DNA of 64,000 bases from Verpa conica (taxonomy: Eukaryota > Ascomycota > Pezizomycetes > Pezizales > Morchellaceae). A program made the position numbers and the translations under genes. The stretch lies in NCBI GenBank assembly GCA_033030425.1, contig JAUFSD010000008.1:1426001-1490000 (forward strand). Reading direction: 5' to 3'. Under the pieces are notes generated by a model that saw nothing but the letters and a program-made list of their open reading frames with translations, was not told the DNA's origin and made no database searches. Below are positions 12,423 to 23,960 of this stretch, piece by piece. The stretch's first letter is position 1. The number at the start of each line of letters is the position of its first letter.

Positions 12423-15250
12423 CTTGCTAAGTTGGATCTGTTGTATAAGAAAGAAGGTTCGTTTCGGATAAAATTCTGAAGCTCTATGGGTTTTAAGCTA
12501 CTTTTATATATATTTTTTTGTTCCCTGAGCCGGTGTGGTGTCGTTTTTGGACCAATCATATATCCAACCGCCCTATCCCCTCGTATACTTCCCACAAGGG
12601 TCCGCCCACGTCTACATCCAATAAAATAACAGCCCGATGCAACGGTAGGGAATCATCGTTAAGAAAGTGTGATTTTAGACTCGAGCAAACAAGTTTGCTA
12701 TTTCCCCCTGACGTATTACTGTCTGAAAACTACGGTATCATGCATTAATGATACGCATGTTCAGATCGTAGTATCTCACCAGCTAGCCTAGGAATGTCGC
12801 TGCAGTGCAGAAACAGCTCAAACTGCAGGTATCAGCGGCTACAATTTTCTTCAACCCTAAGTGGCTTTTAATACACTAAAACGAAGTATTTGGAAGGTAA
12901 GTCTATAGCGATGAATTAACAGTTGGTATAGGAATCTAAAATACTGTATTAAAATAACACCTAAGTATGTTGTCGATCTAAGATGAATTAAGGTGGATTA
13001 ATTTCAATAGGTCTAAAATCAACTATACCCCTATCTTTCTATTAAATATCAGGAGATAAATTCCGTTAGGACCTGGGATAAAATAAAAAGAAAAATAATA
13101 TGTGAATCGCCACCATCTGGGTGGCGTATATTCTGTGGCGTAATATGTGAGTAGAATTTTCCCGGCAATGCCGTAGTCGCTTCTTTTAGGAAGATCACCC
13201 TATTTTCGCCGTCCTACAATCCTGCTTGCCTACAGATGCATCGTGTTTTCTTAGTTTATTGTGTCCGGACGAGTAGGGTCAATGATTAATACGAGAAATA
13301 CGACTGGTGAGAAATACGTACTACAAGCGAGCCCAGGGAAGTATGTATGTCCACACTGCCCAAGGCTACGATATCATATCCTGAGTACGCTCTAGACCAA
13401 AGTGCATGTAACATTCTATCCTTTACAACCAGGGGAACAAACACCCTAAAAATTTCTTAGTACTACCTCTCGTCTCATTCTTTTGGCTTTGCCCTCCTTC
13501 TTAAACTCAGATCACTAGTTGCTGTGTTCCCTGCTTAGATCCCACGCATGACGTTGCACCAAAAAACATGCACCAAGGGAGTAGATGTAAAAAATAGAAC
13601 ATCCATACAGTCAAATCATAAGATAGAACTGCCTTCCGTGGTGAGATTGGGTCAAGGTATATCAGTAATACTGCCCCCCAGGCAACGTAAAGTGCCTAGA
13701 ACAGAAAATTGAACTGGTAGTTTGGTACGCGGCTCCCGATCAGCCAAGTAGCTAGATAAAGACCCGATCTTTCTAAGAGTTAAGATTGACCAGCTTCAAC
13801 TACTAAACCAGTTCGGTCAGTTAAAGGGCCGACTTCACTCAATTCTACACCAGTCAAATCCACAGTAATCCACAACCCACCCACTCACTATCACTAGTAC
13901 TGAGAGGATAGGGTACGAAGAATACAGTTCCTGCCGTAAATCTATGACGTGTACATGTGCATTGCTACTAAATATAAATAGTTCGGGATAGGAGTTACAC
14001 GTTTGTGTCTTTATAGCAGCAGGGTGGTAGATTAATTTACAAGTTACCGATACAAATGCAGGGGGGAAACAAAACAACGCATTCACCAAAGATGTTTGAT
14101 GTAGCTATCATGCGGCCGTAGTTTTAAAAACGACCCTGGAAGGCACAGCGTAATAGGAAATGTATATATGGGAAAATCACTAGAAAGTGCTTGACTTTGC
14201 TAAATGAGTGTAGTTGAGTTTAGGGTATAGCCAAGTTTTGAACATTTAAACAGGCGCCTAGACAAAGTAGGTTGAACCTAAGATTTATATATGGAAGCGC
14301 AAACTAGTTAAAATCTAGTTTACCGCTGGTGGCTAACTCAACTTAATTTACACTAAGGTCAGCATACTAACTAAACTTGAGCTTGCTGCCGGTGATGGAG
14401 TATAAAGTTAATAAATTGTCAATTTATGTTTACTATAAACAGCTTCTCTAGAAGGCTCTATGTATTTATGATTTATTCACTTATTCATTCATGCTTCTAA
14501 GTTATATACCATAGCCCAAGGGCTCATGTAATTAATGAGGGGAAAAAATATTCAGTCTTCTAATCTCAAGTACAGAGCGCTGGAATTCAACAGTGGTTGG
14601 CTAACTTTACAAGTTGAGCTGGCATCAATGCAAACTGAGCTTACAGGTGTTGACTTCCAGCGGTTTGAAAAACTTAAGTTAGCCACCGGCGATAAATTAG
14701 GCTTTGGCCGATCTGCACTTTCCATACAAGGTTAGCTCCTTTTGAGGAAATACCACTTTACCTAGGAATTTCCCATATAGATAATAGGATGGGGGGTATT
14801 TCCCGCATCTGTAGGGATTCATGTGCGCCGTGCACGGGCTAGGAACAAAGAATGCCCCCCCCCCAAGTGTGTACTGATGTGGCTGCCAAGGCTTTAACCC
14901 TTTTGTCCCATGATAAGATAAAGAGGCTACACGTTTTTCATGCCTTTTAAATTTAAACCATGGCTTTTGCAGCTTCTTGCAGTTCTGTGTTACCATTGAA
15001 AAATTTTAGTGACAAGGGAGCTACCCTGTGACTTATGGCGCCACTTTTATTCTATAAGGAAAACTATAGGAAATATACAGATAGCTATCTGGTATGAAAT
15101 ACGAAAAAAGGTCATAGACGCCTAAGCCGTTTTTTAAAGCCCTTAAATCCAAATTGGCCCACTACACCATAAAAGAAATCCTACCTTTCCTCAAGGGATC
15201 ATATATCATCAGAAACCATGAGCTTTGAGCAATACATAAAACTAAGACTA
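12423..15250. other. Gene-free interval between two minus-strand genes
   Basis: It holds the promoter side of the 12.4-kb gene, AT-rich filler and one long foldback (14322-14692). A run of about ten C lies near 14854. No frame here is protein-like. Confidence 0.45.
14322..14692. repeat. Foldback element, GGTGGCTAAC arms
   Basis: The left arm ACCGCTGGTGGCTAACTCAA pairs with the right arm that ends AAGTTAGCCACCGGCGAT, giving an element of about 370 bp. Inside, a GGTTGGCTAACTTTACAAG stretch near 14597 repeats the arm motif. A clear target duplication was not found. It is probably a MITE or an internal remnant of a DNA transposon. Confidence 0.5.
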
Positions 15251-17830
15251 TCAAAAACCTCTTTGCTGTATACTGCTGAAACTCTCATACGCAAGGCTTG
15301 ATCTATATCTCCAATTAATAACCCAGACTTCAAAAAGATTACAACCCTTGGAATATTCATTCTCACCAGATTCTTTAACCCATTGTCCGACGTTTCTCAT
15401 GTATTCGATAGAAACCTCCTCACCACCTGCCATCGAAATCACAGGATCACTATACCAATCGAGGGTGAAAGGAACGTACCCTTTTGTGACAGATCTAAAG
15501 TGTGCTGCAAGTATATCCGCAAGATGTACGTTCTTCTCAACCAACGTCTCTGGCATCTCATGAAGGGGCCATGTCCAGGCTTTCTTTACTTCTTCCGGCT
15601 TACTCAAACCCTATTGTGTAGTTCAGTATAGTTTTGGACCGAGATGATGAGGCAACGGAATTTATGTGACTCACAAGAGTCTTGACACGCTTAAGTAAGT
15701 TATCAGAGTCGGTAGCCCATGTTTGAAGGCCCCAACTATCCCTTTCCAGGCTACTCAAGGTTACAAATAAGGTAAGATATATCCCAAACCAATCTGCAGG
15801 ATTACGGCGAAATATCTTTTGCTGCAGCTCCAGAAATACTTCTTGCTCAAGGTCGGCAATCCAAGACTCTACTTTAGCGTCAAGTTGTTGATTAGCTAGA
15901 CGGGGCAGAGGTGTTATGCCGTAAATCGTCGACTTTGGATCATTAATCGTTGGCATTCCAGCAGTGTTTTTCCCGCAAATTCTCCAAGCACCCTTAAAGA
16001 AGACTATTTGTGCAGCCCAAATTCGTAATGCTTTCCGAATAAGCATCCCCTTAAGAAAGAATCAAATCTATTCCCGCATATCACTTATTCAAGAGGTAAC
16101 GATTACTCACTGTTTCTTGGTTATCGATCGTATACTTATGTGCATAGAGTAAAGTCTGTGCATATATCTGGGAATAAACTGTAGTCCCGACATTCCGCTG
16201 TATTTCGTTTACAAGATGTTGTATGTGGTCATCAAAGTATCCCTCGAGCTGTGGGGAAATATCTTCGATTATCCCATAAGGTGAGGAGGAGATTCGAGCA
16301 AAGTCGGTTTCCCTAAGTTCCCTCCAGAGAATATGCTCCAAAAGAGATGCATCGATGGGGCTAAATTTCTGCAGAGTTATAGAAAGCTTGGGTGGGTAGC
16401 CATTCCCGACTTCTATAGATTCTTGGTTACGGGGATCTGGAGAGAGCCATTCTCGTACGTTCTCTAGCAATATCGAAACACGAGCCTTATAAAGTCCTTT
16501 TCTATGTATTAGCAAATATTAATAAAAATAAGTTACGAGATAGATAACAAACCTCTGGAGAAAATCGACTTGTCTGCAAAATGGGCAGTAACGCAAATAT
16601 TTTTCCAAAGTTTTAAGGACCGACAGCGATCACAAGGGAAACCTCCCCTACACTAAAATATGTAAGAAATTATCAAAATCTTTATAATTAAGGGTATCAT
16701 ACTCTTTCCTTGAACATCTTACAACGGAGACAGACTCCATACTTTCTATTCAGCTTGATAGCTTGTCTCTCTGATTCCACCATCGGCCTCCTAAAGTTCT
16801 TTTTAGTGGAGATCAATCCTGGCTCAGGTCCATCTAAAATCGTAGCCTCGGAAGCTGTTGGCCCCTCCGTAGTTGGTACCAGAACGTAACATCCTGGAAA
16901 ATCGAGACCTGCCTCCTCAAGCTCACACGTTTTAAGAGAAGACCTCCTGTGTTTATCGTGATACATATTTGCAATATTATCTTCAGCAGGTGATGGGGGC
17001 TCGGTATAAGACCAGCGTGCAAAATGAGACCTAGGGGGTGCCCAGAAATGTTGTTCCTGTCCCCGAAAAGATTGAATCGGGCTGAAATGCAAACCACCTG
17101 TAGACGCTGCACGCTGCAGATGACTTGCTGATATAACAGGAGAGGGAAATTCCGTGGTACCTTGAGACATCCCTGGGGGACTTTCAGAATTTGTTTGACC
17201 TTGCAGATAGTCATTGGTGCTACTACCAACAGGTTCAATTTGCTGATTATAGGAAGAATTTACCCCGCACATAGGCGAGCTTGGTGCATCCCCGAGTGAC
17301 GTACTATAGTAGGATGTCACTAAAGGCGCTATAGACCTACCACTAGCCTCTTCACGAAGAAGCTGATTCATGCTTGTTCGATTCAAACCCGATGGCCGGT
17401 GAGGAAGTCCCCCAGCGCCCGATACTACAGGAGTGGCTATCTCGAAACGGCGGTTTTTTCGAGGAGAAATTGGCTTAATCACCGACTGAAGATAGGAACA
17501 CGGTATTAGCTGGTGGGAAATTTAGGTCAAAGAAATTGGCTGAGCAACCTCTTCAAAAGGTCCAAATGACTGTGGCGGCATTGGATTCGGCTGTGTGCCA
17601 AGATGCATACTATGAGAACCGACACCGTCTGTATCCGACATTACATAAGTTACTCTCAATGGGACATCTAATTCGGGACTGAAGTATTGTTCGTGGTCGT
17701 TGCCGTGACTCTGCGTGATATATTGAGGATGAACGTAGTCATTCACAGCGACCTTCATCGATTGCTCCGCGGGTAAGTCATTAGGGCTTGGAGCATTATA
17801 CGAGCGAAAATTGAATCCAGGGGTAGCCAT
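15251..17830 (-). CDS. Fungal protein with a central Zn2Cys6 zinc cluster, six exons
   Basis: This is a probable DNA-binding regulator, targets unknown. The model is exons 17830-17549, 17485-16703, 16652-16553, 16496-16111, 16049-15657 and 15610-15251, giving 767 residues. Introns are 63, 50, 56, 61 and 46 bp. All are GT-AG and phase-compatible; two use a weak GTTGC donor. Residues 1-345 are Ser/Pro/Asn-rich and probably disordered. The cluster is C346-x2-C349-x6-C356-x5-C362-x2-C365-x9-C375, split by an intron just before C356. The preceding segment K-L-N-R-K-Y-G-V and the Lys-rich spacing fit Gal4-type clusters. The remaining 390 residues are helical-looking and unassigned. Frame upstream of the ATG stays open back to an AG at about 17867 (reading H-E-R-E-L-V-P-E-W-I-E-D-M), so a further 5' exon is possible. 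The cluster is far from the N-terminus, unlike most such factors. Confidence 0.75.
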
Positions 17831-17866
17831 GTCCTCTATCCATTCAGGAACGAGCTCCCGTTCGTG

Positions 17867-20800
17867 TGACTGTGGAACACTGGGAATATCAGAATTTTAG
17901 CGCAGCAGGGGACGATTTAGTGTAAAGGATCCAAAGCACCCGGTAAAATTTTATTACTTTTGACCAAGAGTTTCCTCCGAGGAAGTCTGAAGATCCTGAG
18001 CGAGGGCAGGGGAATAATAATAGTGCAACGCTGTGGCCGTGGTCAAAGGCCTAGTACGTACTCGACGTCAGTCGACAGCTATGCAGTGGCTGGGACAACC
18101 GCCTAAGTGTGCACCTTCAAATCCCTTACCAAGTTTCTATATCAGTAAACAGCGGCGGTCCCCCGGCAGAAGAGCATTCTAGGGAGGCAGAGGACCGGAT
18201 GTTTGAATGTGTGTATGAGGGCCATAGGGGAAGTGCTGATGACCAGCTGACGGCCCCTGGTGCACTGACGCCAGTGCCCTGGCCGAGAGCTTGTTTGTTT
18301 TCTAAGGGCTCTGTGTGGGGCTCGGGACGATGAGTATCCATGTTGGCTTATCCTTCCTATCGGGAGGGCTCACTTACTGATGAACAAGGAGGTTGGAGAA
18401 GCCATTTTCTATATCTGGCTACCGGTCGTTCTGTACAAGACAGCGTGCAAGGTCAGAAGACTAGCGTCATGTCCCCAGCCCGATCCAGCCAAATTGCTCC
18501 CAAATAGGCATTGGCAGCCAAGAGTTCAAATAGATGGGGGAGCCACTTCCAGATCCAGTCATTCTGGTAGGAATTACTAACACGAGTAAAGAGCTCATGC
18601 TCGCTCAACGCCCATCATGACGTGAGTCCCACGAGTTGTCGATTCGCGAGGTCATCGAGATCTATATTATAAATCAGGTAATACATGCCACGACTGAATC
18701 GCAGATATCCAGTATTATCTGATGGTATATATCATTATATCCCGACACTTTCCTCAAGCACACACCGGTCCGGAAAAGATGGCCGTACCTTTGACCGGCA
18801 ATAGTGATTCAGTTCACCGGCCAAATACCTGTGGTTAAGCTGGTGTCACGCCACCCCAAACATGTTTAAGCCCGTATATACGGGTAATTACATGGGTCAC
18901 CCGGTTCCCCTATCTCACTCAACGCCGACTCCTAGAGCGATTCTCATTATGTATTAAGTATTTGAATTATGACCAGTCAAACCCTAGCTTTAGATTTTAG
19001 CGCGAGGTTGCTAGTTTAATTGTTTTCTCGATAATCTAGATAAAATATCTCATGCAGAAAAACGATACTATTATGGTGCACGCAGTCTTAAATGTGCTAG
19101 CCGAATCCGAGCTGAGACAGCAACCCACACCAAATCTAGGCCACACTTCAATAATCTGGGCTATGTAAAAAATTTAAAAAAATCCTACAAGCACAGGTGT
19201 ATGTTCAATAGAAAAAGAATACTGCCAATATATGATTGTAATAGAGCTTTACCTCTGGTATATCCATTCTTACTTGTTAGGCCATGTGTAGTATCCATCA
19301 TGCTTAAGTATTTCTAGGGATGGCTCTATTTGGTACTTTTTACAGTCAAAAATGAACTTTCATTCCACAACAACCACACATCCCCAAGCCTAATAAAAAG
19401 ATATGGAGCTTTATTGAGGCTATAGCAGGCCACACATTGTTTTGTTGGTGATTTGGCTGGCTGTGGGGGCTGGAATATCGCCCTAAATACTGTGACACAT
19501 TTAAGACTGCGCGCACCATATATAATCTCTGAGTGTGCAGATCTACGTACGGCCTGTGATCACTATAATATATTCTGAACAAAATCAAACATGGCCCCTT
19601 ATGCACACTCTCGGGATTTAATTCTATTAAGAAAAGTGAGACTTTGGTGTTACTACAGCTGTAGCTGTAATACGTACTTAAGTCGCACGGTTAGAATTGC
19701 CCCACCCAGTAAGGCAAAAAAATTTTGGATTTCAGGCGCAAAAAAAGTTTTCGGAGTTGGGTGCAAAAAGCTTAGCTAAGACCTATATATCCATAAGCTC
19801 CCCCGGATATTTATTTTCCATGTGCCTACAATTATTTGCAAGCAGGATTAATATTAGCATATCTTAATTATATATATATACTGTCCCTAGTGCGTCAGCT
19901 GAAAAATTATATGTAAGTATGTACCCATACCACAATAGAAATTAGGTCGATCCTGGTAAAGTCTTGCCTATCATTGCGACCCTAAATAATCTTAATCTTG
20001 TCAAAGGATCTCTCTCGAAATTAAAAACGATGAATCGGGAAGTTCTGCTATTGATCGTGCAGTAGACATTTAAACATAGATACATACCGTATTATCTCGG
20101 CAATAACGAACAGAGCTGTGTGAGAGCCTAGAATATTACTAGTGGCCAAAGCCTGTTTGAGTTGAGCTTGGCGTATGCTTTACTGGCCATAACTGAGCCT
20201 CAATCTGTATTCAACCAATCTCATAATTTCTTTCATCCCACAGTCGTGTTCGGTATCGCCGAGAAAATACGGTATCTCTTTTTCATGCTTAATTCACCCT
20301 CTGATAGGGTATATATTCTAATATAATATCAGAATTTAACTTTGATCCTTTTTGTCTCAGACCCATTAATTTGGATAGTGTCGGTAGGAAAAATTCAACT
20401 CTTGTTCCCGTGATATATCATAAAGTTGGGCAGCCAACTCACTCATGTACCCTAGATCGAATCAAAATAATTAGGATCCAAAATGCATTATCGGATGTTT
20501 TAGACCCGATAAAATAGCATGCACGTGGCTAGCTAGAAAACGACACCATCTTCGACCCACCACGTGGAGGATTTACCGATAAAACTCTTTCGCGTCGAAT
20601 TAATTAAGTAAGTGTTGAATTAAGTTAGTACGTGATGATTAATTTCTATGTATGATATCTATATACCCCTCATTTTAACAGGGTTTCCCCGGCCATGCAT
20701 CTATTATATCAATTCTACTACCAGCCAAGGTGAGTCTCAGCGTATCGGTTCAATCCTCAATTTGACCTCGATACTATTTCCCATGTCATTGGTTTAAGTA

Positions 20801-21577
20801 CTGTACGTATACGTAAGGCTGCTCCCGAAAGCAAAGCGACCAGAGTTGCTTAATGTTTACGTAATATGTGAAATATTGTCCTCCTGTGGTTAAGCAAGTA
20901 CACGCAAAAGCGTTGATCATGAGCTACCTAATAACATATGGTATCTCTAGCTAGGGGACGACAACAACTCAGCCGTTTGGCTAGTCATTTAGCCAAATGA
21001 CTACTCATTACTAGATGGCTCTCCTCTGAATGACTCAGTCATTTAGGTAATTCAGACCGCTGGTTCCCAGGAACTGAAAAGATAGCGGAGACACCTGTCT
21101 GAGATAGGCTGGAGGGACTGTTCCCTGGAGTTTTTTTCTAATATATACTTCCATCACTTGAACTGCCTAGGTCTCTAGCCCTAACCCTTGAGAATTGTTC
21201 TAAGTCTCTAAAAATTGAGGCTATGAGGTCCAATAACATATCTAAAGTTATAATCATTCTAGATTGCCTAATATAATAGCCAAGAGATAGTGCTATATAT
21301 AGTCTATGAGGTTAATTCAAACCCTATCGATCCTCTACTCTTTTTTAGTCTTCCCCAAGTAGGAGAGAGTCATTTAGCAGGCGAGACATTTAGACTAAAA
21401 GACCCAGTCACCTATTTATATACATAGCACTCAATAAGAAAGCCTCACGCTGCAATTCGCTGGTAACACCGGAAATATTGCGGTCAGATAAAATCTTTGG
21501 TATGTGTACTATCTTGTATCAATTAAAAAACAATCTTATTTATTATAAGTACGTACTACTGATATACCCCATAATCT
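17867..21577. other. Gene-free DNA, first part of a 20-kb gene desert
   Basis: A GC-richer patch at about 18040-18620 has two short open frames with no recognisable motif. The rest is AT-rich. The motif AGTCATTTAG recurs at about 20982, 21033 and 21369, perhaps from one decayed repeat. No RNA gene or coding gene could be supported. Confidence 0.45.
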
Positions 21578-22032
21578 GGCGAGACCGAGAATCGCGCTAG
21601 GGGGTTGAAATAAGTGGCAAAGCTCTGAACTCGTAAAGGAAGCTATTACCCCTAAGTACTCGTAGTCTTCAAGCGTTTCCGGAGTACGGTAACTGGGAGC
21701 GCCATGTCTTTCCTACAAGGTCACTTTTGCAAGCCTGTGCCATTGGCCAACTCGGGTACCTATTCCTCGGCAGCACATAATTCAGCGAATGGCTGGCCTT
21801 AGATTTGAGGCAAAACACCTTGAAGGTACAATGTGACAGCAGGCAAGAAATGGCGCTCCCTGTTACCGTATTCCGGAAACGCTTGAAGACTACGAGTAAG
21901 CAAAGAAAAGCGGAGGAGGTATCTCTCTTGGTATAGTAAGTGGCGAAAACAGTTGCTGCTAAACTCTTCTTAGGAAGATTGTCCAGCCACACTTTATTTA
22001 GACGTCTTAGTGCGATTCTCAGTCTCGCCACC
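21578..22032. mobile_element. TIR element interrupted by a family C MITE
   Basis: The ends are inverted copies: GGCGAGACCGAGAATCGCGCT near 21580 and its complement AGTGCGATTCTCAGTCTCGCC ending about 22028. Further in, CCACTTATTT-like sequence also pairs. The inside is broken by the complete MITE at 21659-21896, so the outer element was there first. The outer element alone would be about 215 bp. Confidence 0.6.
21659..21896. mobile_element. MITE family C, complete copy (CTCGTAGTCTTC termini)
   Basis: This is a 238-bp element with TA at 21657-21658 and 21897-21898. The arms are about 48 bp: CTCGTAGTCTTCAAGCGTTT onward to GGGAGCGCCAT, and the close complement on the right. It has no coding content. 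A solitary right arm lies at 3890 and a strongly decayed relative at about 31150-31385. Confidence 0.87.
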
Positions 22033-22081
22033 CAGCTAGCAGCAAATAATTATGTCCAAAAGTTTTAGAGACAGCTGTCTA

Positions 22082-22181
22082 CTCGTGCTTCCAAGCTAAG
22101 AAGTGGGCACGTGATATTTTTTTTGGTGGGTCACCGCTCGATATCCAGTCACGTGTCAACTTCTTGGCGCGGAAGCACGAG
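22082..22181. mobile_element. MITE family B, copy 1 (CTCGTGCTTCC termini)
   Basis: This is a 100-bp element flanked by TA at 22080-22081 and 22182-22183. The ends are CTCGTGCTTCC and GGAAGCACGAG. Each arm carries CACGTG, and the centre is a T-run followed by GGTGGGTCACCGCTCGATAT. A second copy of exactly the same length and orientation lies at 41788-41887. Confidence 0.92.
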
Positions 22182-22355
22182 TATGTATTTATTAATAAAA
22201 ATTATGTTAATCTCTATTTGGCCGCCCGCACTCTGAGTGAGTCATCCTGACGGTACAGAGAACGAGGAAAACAAAGCAACCCTGAAGGCAATCGAGGAAT
22301 TAAGGTCCAAAAAGCCTCTCGATTAAATTCGGGATTAGATTTTCAATCACCCGGT

Positions 22356-22478
22356 GGCGACGAGTACTGTCTGGCGATGAACAGGGATTATATCAAGCAA
22401 AGAAAAAAGTCAAGTTAAGGCACTTTACTACCTATTAGCTCCAAACCCCCTTGTTTATCGCCAGACGGTGCTCGTCAC
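22356..22478. mobile_element. Small foldback, GACGAGTAC...GCTCGTC arms
   Basis: The left arm GACGAGTACTGTCTGGCGAT pairs with the right arm ATCGCCAGACGGTGCTCGTC. The arms are about 25 bp with a few mismatches and the span is about 123 bp. It lies within 200 bp of the family B element. No clear target duplication was identified. Confidence 0.6.
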
Positions 22479-22981
22479 GACCAGATGAACGGCTATACCG
22501 TACATAAACTAATTATATAGCAGAGGCGCGCTAGGGCAGTGGAATATGATAACTAAATCGTATCCCTTAATTAAACCGGCATACGCAACTTATATTCGGT
22601 GCCGGACTTTCAATGATATACCCAACTACAACACCTCTAGATATTACAGGAATTATGCTAGAAGAATTAGACTATATTCCCTAAACCATGATCATTACAA
22701 ATTCAATGGGTTATAGCTAGTGGTTTGATGGCAAGGCTACAAAATCGAGGTGTCTAAGACTGGCCCCGCTCGACCGTTGACGGCCCAATTGAGGGATAAG
22801 CACGCGGCGCACCATACACAATAATTAAGCGATATATATAAACTCATGAAATTAGGGGGTATTTTAGTATACATTAGTAATCTAATAATTTTGTCTGTTT
22901 TAATAGCGTTTGTATTAAAGCTGCATAAATACTGTATGTAATATAAGTTATGTCATATATATTGCGTCACCGTATATATAG

Positions 22982-23545
22982 TATATATGTTCTGGCCCGT
23001 TCGGGGGACGCTGCCTATCGGGGGGACGTCCCCTGAACGGGCCGGCCTGTTGGAGGGATATCCCTCCAATTAATGGGTAGCTATAAATCAGTTTTATAGG
23101 GCATCCCCTCAATGGGCTACCCATTGGAGGGACACACTCCATACCCTGAATGGGTAGACAGCTATTTTACCCTACTTTACCCAAGTACATCGCTTATAAA
23201 GCACCCATATTTATCAGGTAACATATAACTATTTTATATTTGCTACCAAAAAGCGCCCACAATATAAAAATCTCTAGAGACAATTAGCAATGCATGGTAT
23301 AAAATCACAAAAAATCCTAAAATAATCTCAGGATAGGCTGATATTTTTCTGACTACTAACTTAATTTATCTAGGATTACCTGTATTAATTGAGCTATAAT
23401 TTATCACCTACCCATATGGGGGACACTGGTATCCCTCCAACAAGTAGCCCATTCAGGGGATGCCTACCTGTCCGCTCCCAGGCCGGCCCGTTCAGGAGAC
23501 GTCCCCCCGATAGGCAGGTCCCCCCAACGGGCCAGAACATATATA
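22982..23545. mobile_element. GC-ended TIR element, copy 1
   Basis: The ends are TATATATGTTCTGGCCCG and its complement, followed by G-rich arms containing GGGGGGACGTCCCC and GGGACG blocks. The body is AT-rich and matches the second copy at 27383-27793 in order and sequence, including ACCTGTATTAATT. It contains a 20-bp perfect palindrome at 23050-23069 (TTGGAGGGAT and its complement). It is about 560 bp and has no coding frame, so it is non-autonomous. TATA-rich flanks make the exact target site uncertain. Confidence 0.85.
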
Positions 23546-23759
23546 CAGTTAAATTTACTACCATATAATTATAATATATATAATAGTTTAAACGCAGATT
23601 AACTATGGTGCATGTACGTATGTACTTAACTACTGAATTCTTGGTACATCCCTGACGATCGAAAAGTGTGCCCCCTGAGAGTTTTGGCTATCAGTTAACA
23701 GTGGCTAAATAAGTGGTACTTATAATTATGTACATTCAAATAAACCCCCTGAAATCCTG

Positions 23760-23960
23760 TTTACATGTAGAGTATTCCCCCAATATGACATTGAGGGGTA
23801 CCGTAAATAGGTATATATATTAGCCCGGCTGGAATGCTACGTTATATACCTATCGGAGGGCATCCCTAAATAGACCGACCTGTTGATAGAGATATATATA
23901 TATGAGTCTTCTCAATGAGTAGCAATAAATTAGTTTTACAGGAAGTTTCCTCGATATAGA
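23760..23960. mobile_element. Decayed relative of the GC-ended element
   Basis: The series AGCCCGGCTGGAATG, CCTATCGGAGGGCATCCCT, GACCTGTTGATAGAG and AGCAATAAATTAGTTTTACAG follows the left half of the element at 22982 in the same order. Many substitutions have accumulated and no right end was found. Confidence 0.5.
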
